From contig CANQUY010000116.1 in assembly GCA_947627125.1 (NCBI GenBank), positions 1 through 5,391 of the forward strand: a stretch of DNA of 5,391 nt, read 5' to 3'. This document shows, piece after piece, positions 5,280 through 5,391 of the stretch. The position numbers and the translations under genes were made by a program. The DNA comes from an uncultured Clostridia bacterium (GTDB lineage: Bacteria > Bacillota > Clostridia > Christensenellales > Borkfalkiaceae). Position 1 is the stretch's first letter. Every line of letters starts with the position of its first letter. Below the pieces are notes generated by a model, which saw nothing but the letters and a program-made list of their open reading frames with translations, did not search any database and was not told the origin of the DNA.

Positions 5280-5391
5280 ATGAGCAGGGAAGAGATCGTG
5301 TCGCGCGTCCTCTCCGACGCCGAAAAGGAAGCGGAGAAGATCATCGCCGACGCCAAAAAACGCGCGGAAGAGATCGTTCAAGCGGCACAGG
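5280..5391 (+). CDS. ntpE: V-type ATPase stalk subunit E, N-terminal part (runs off the window)
   Basis: ATG at 5280 opens a frame that continues to the window end: 37 complete codons, starting MSREEIVSRVLSDAEKEAEK and continuing as a charged Ala/Glu/Lys helix. Subunit E partners subunit F/G in the peripheral stalk, and its N-terminal half is just such a coiled coil. The position directly after subunit K fits the F-I-K-E order. Only one base separates it from the previous stop (TGA T ATG), and no Shine-Dalgarno sequence is seen upstream, so it is probably translated by re-initiation of ribosomes finishing subunit K. A second small F/G-type stalk subunit would look the same in its first 37 residues and cannot be excluded. 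Confidence 0.8.
   Translation, partial: MSREEIVSRVLSDAEKEAEKIIADAKKRAEEIVQAAQ

Noticed and set aside
4718..5356. 212-codon reverse-strand frame opposite subunits K and E
   Set aside because: It mirrors the codon bias of the conserved subunit K gene and has no ribosome binding site or recognisable domain.

Overview
The window looks like part of a chromosome from an uncultured Gram-positive, Clostridia-like (Bacillota) bacterium. It is fairly GC-rich. The reasons are near-consensus sigma-A promoters, strong GGAGG-type ribosome binding sites, intrinsic-terminator-like hairpins, a MATE transporter of the Clostridia type, and a V-type ATPase operon in the order F-I-K-E known from Enterococcus hirae and many Clostridia. 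Host lineage is inferred; no rRNA or other marker gene is present.

Layout. Positions 1-90 carry the probable last 29 codons of a gene that starts outside the window; its stop lies inside the first copy of a repeat. Positions 91-400 hold only repeats: two 50-bp direct repeats differing at one base, then a ~145-bp palindromic element (copy A). Positions 401-631 are a regulatory region: three copies of the 12-bp palindrome CATAGTACTATG, a perfect-consensus promoter (TTGACA, 17 bp, TATAAT), a terminator-like leader hairpin and an AGGAG ribosome binding site. Next is a 487-residue MATE-family multidrug/cation efflux protein (632-2095).

A second strong promoter (TTGACA, 17 bp, TACAAT) straddles the stop codon of the MATE gene. 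It probably drives the V-ATPase genes: peripheral-stalk subunit F/G (2134-2457), membrane subunit I/a (2454-4448, overlapping the previous gene by 4 nt), a 275-bp gap, proteolipid subunit K/c (4724-5278) and the start of stalk subunit E (5280 to the window edge). The I-K gap holds a second copy of the palindromic element (copy B, opposite orientation to copy A) and a 45-bp partial copy next to it. The catalytic subunits are presumably beyond the right edge.

Function. F and E form the peripheral stalks, I holds the stator arginines, and K forms the rotor ring. K keeps every residue that ligates Na+ in the E. hirae ring, so this enzyme may move Na+ rather than H+. MATE transporters are driven by Na+ or H+ gradients, so the two units could be energetically linked; that is an inference from neighbourhood only.

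I see no clearly novel protein system. The most interesting signals are non-coding: the triple operator with the leader hairpin ahead of the MATE gene, and the palindromic element family, one copy of which sits inside the ATPase operon just before the gene whose product is needed in most copies.
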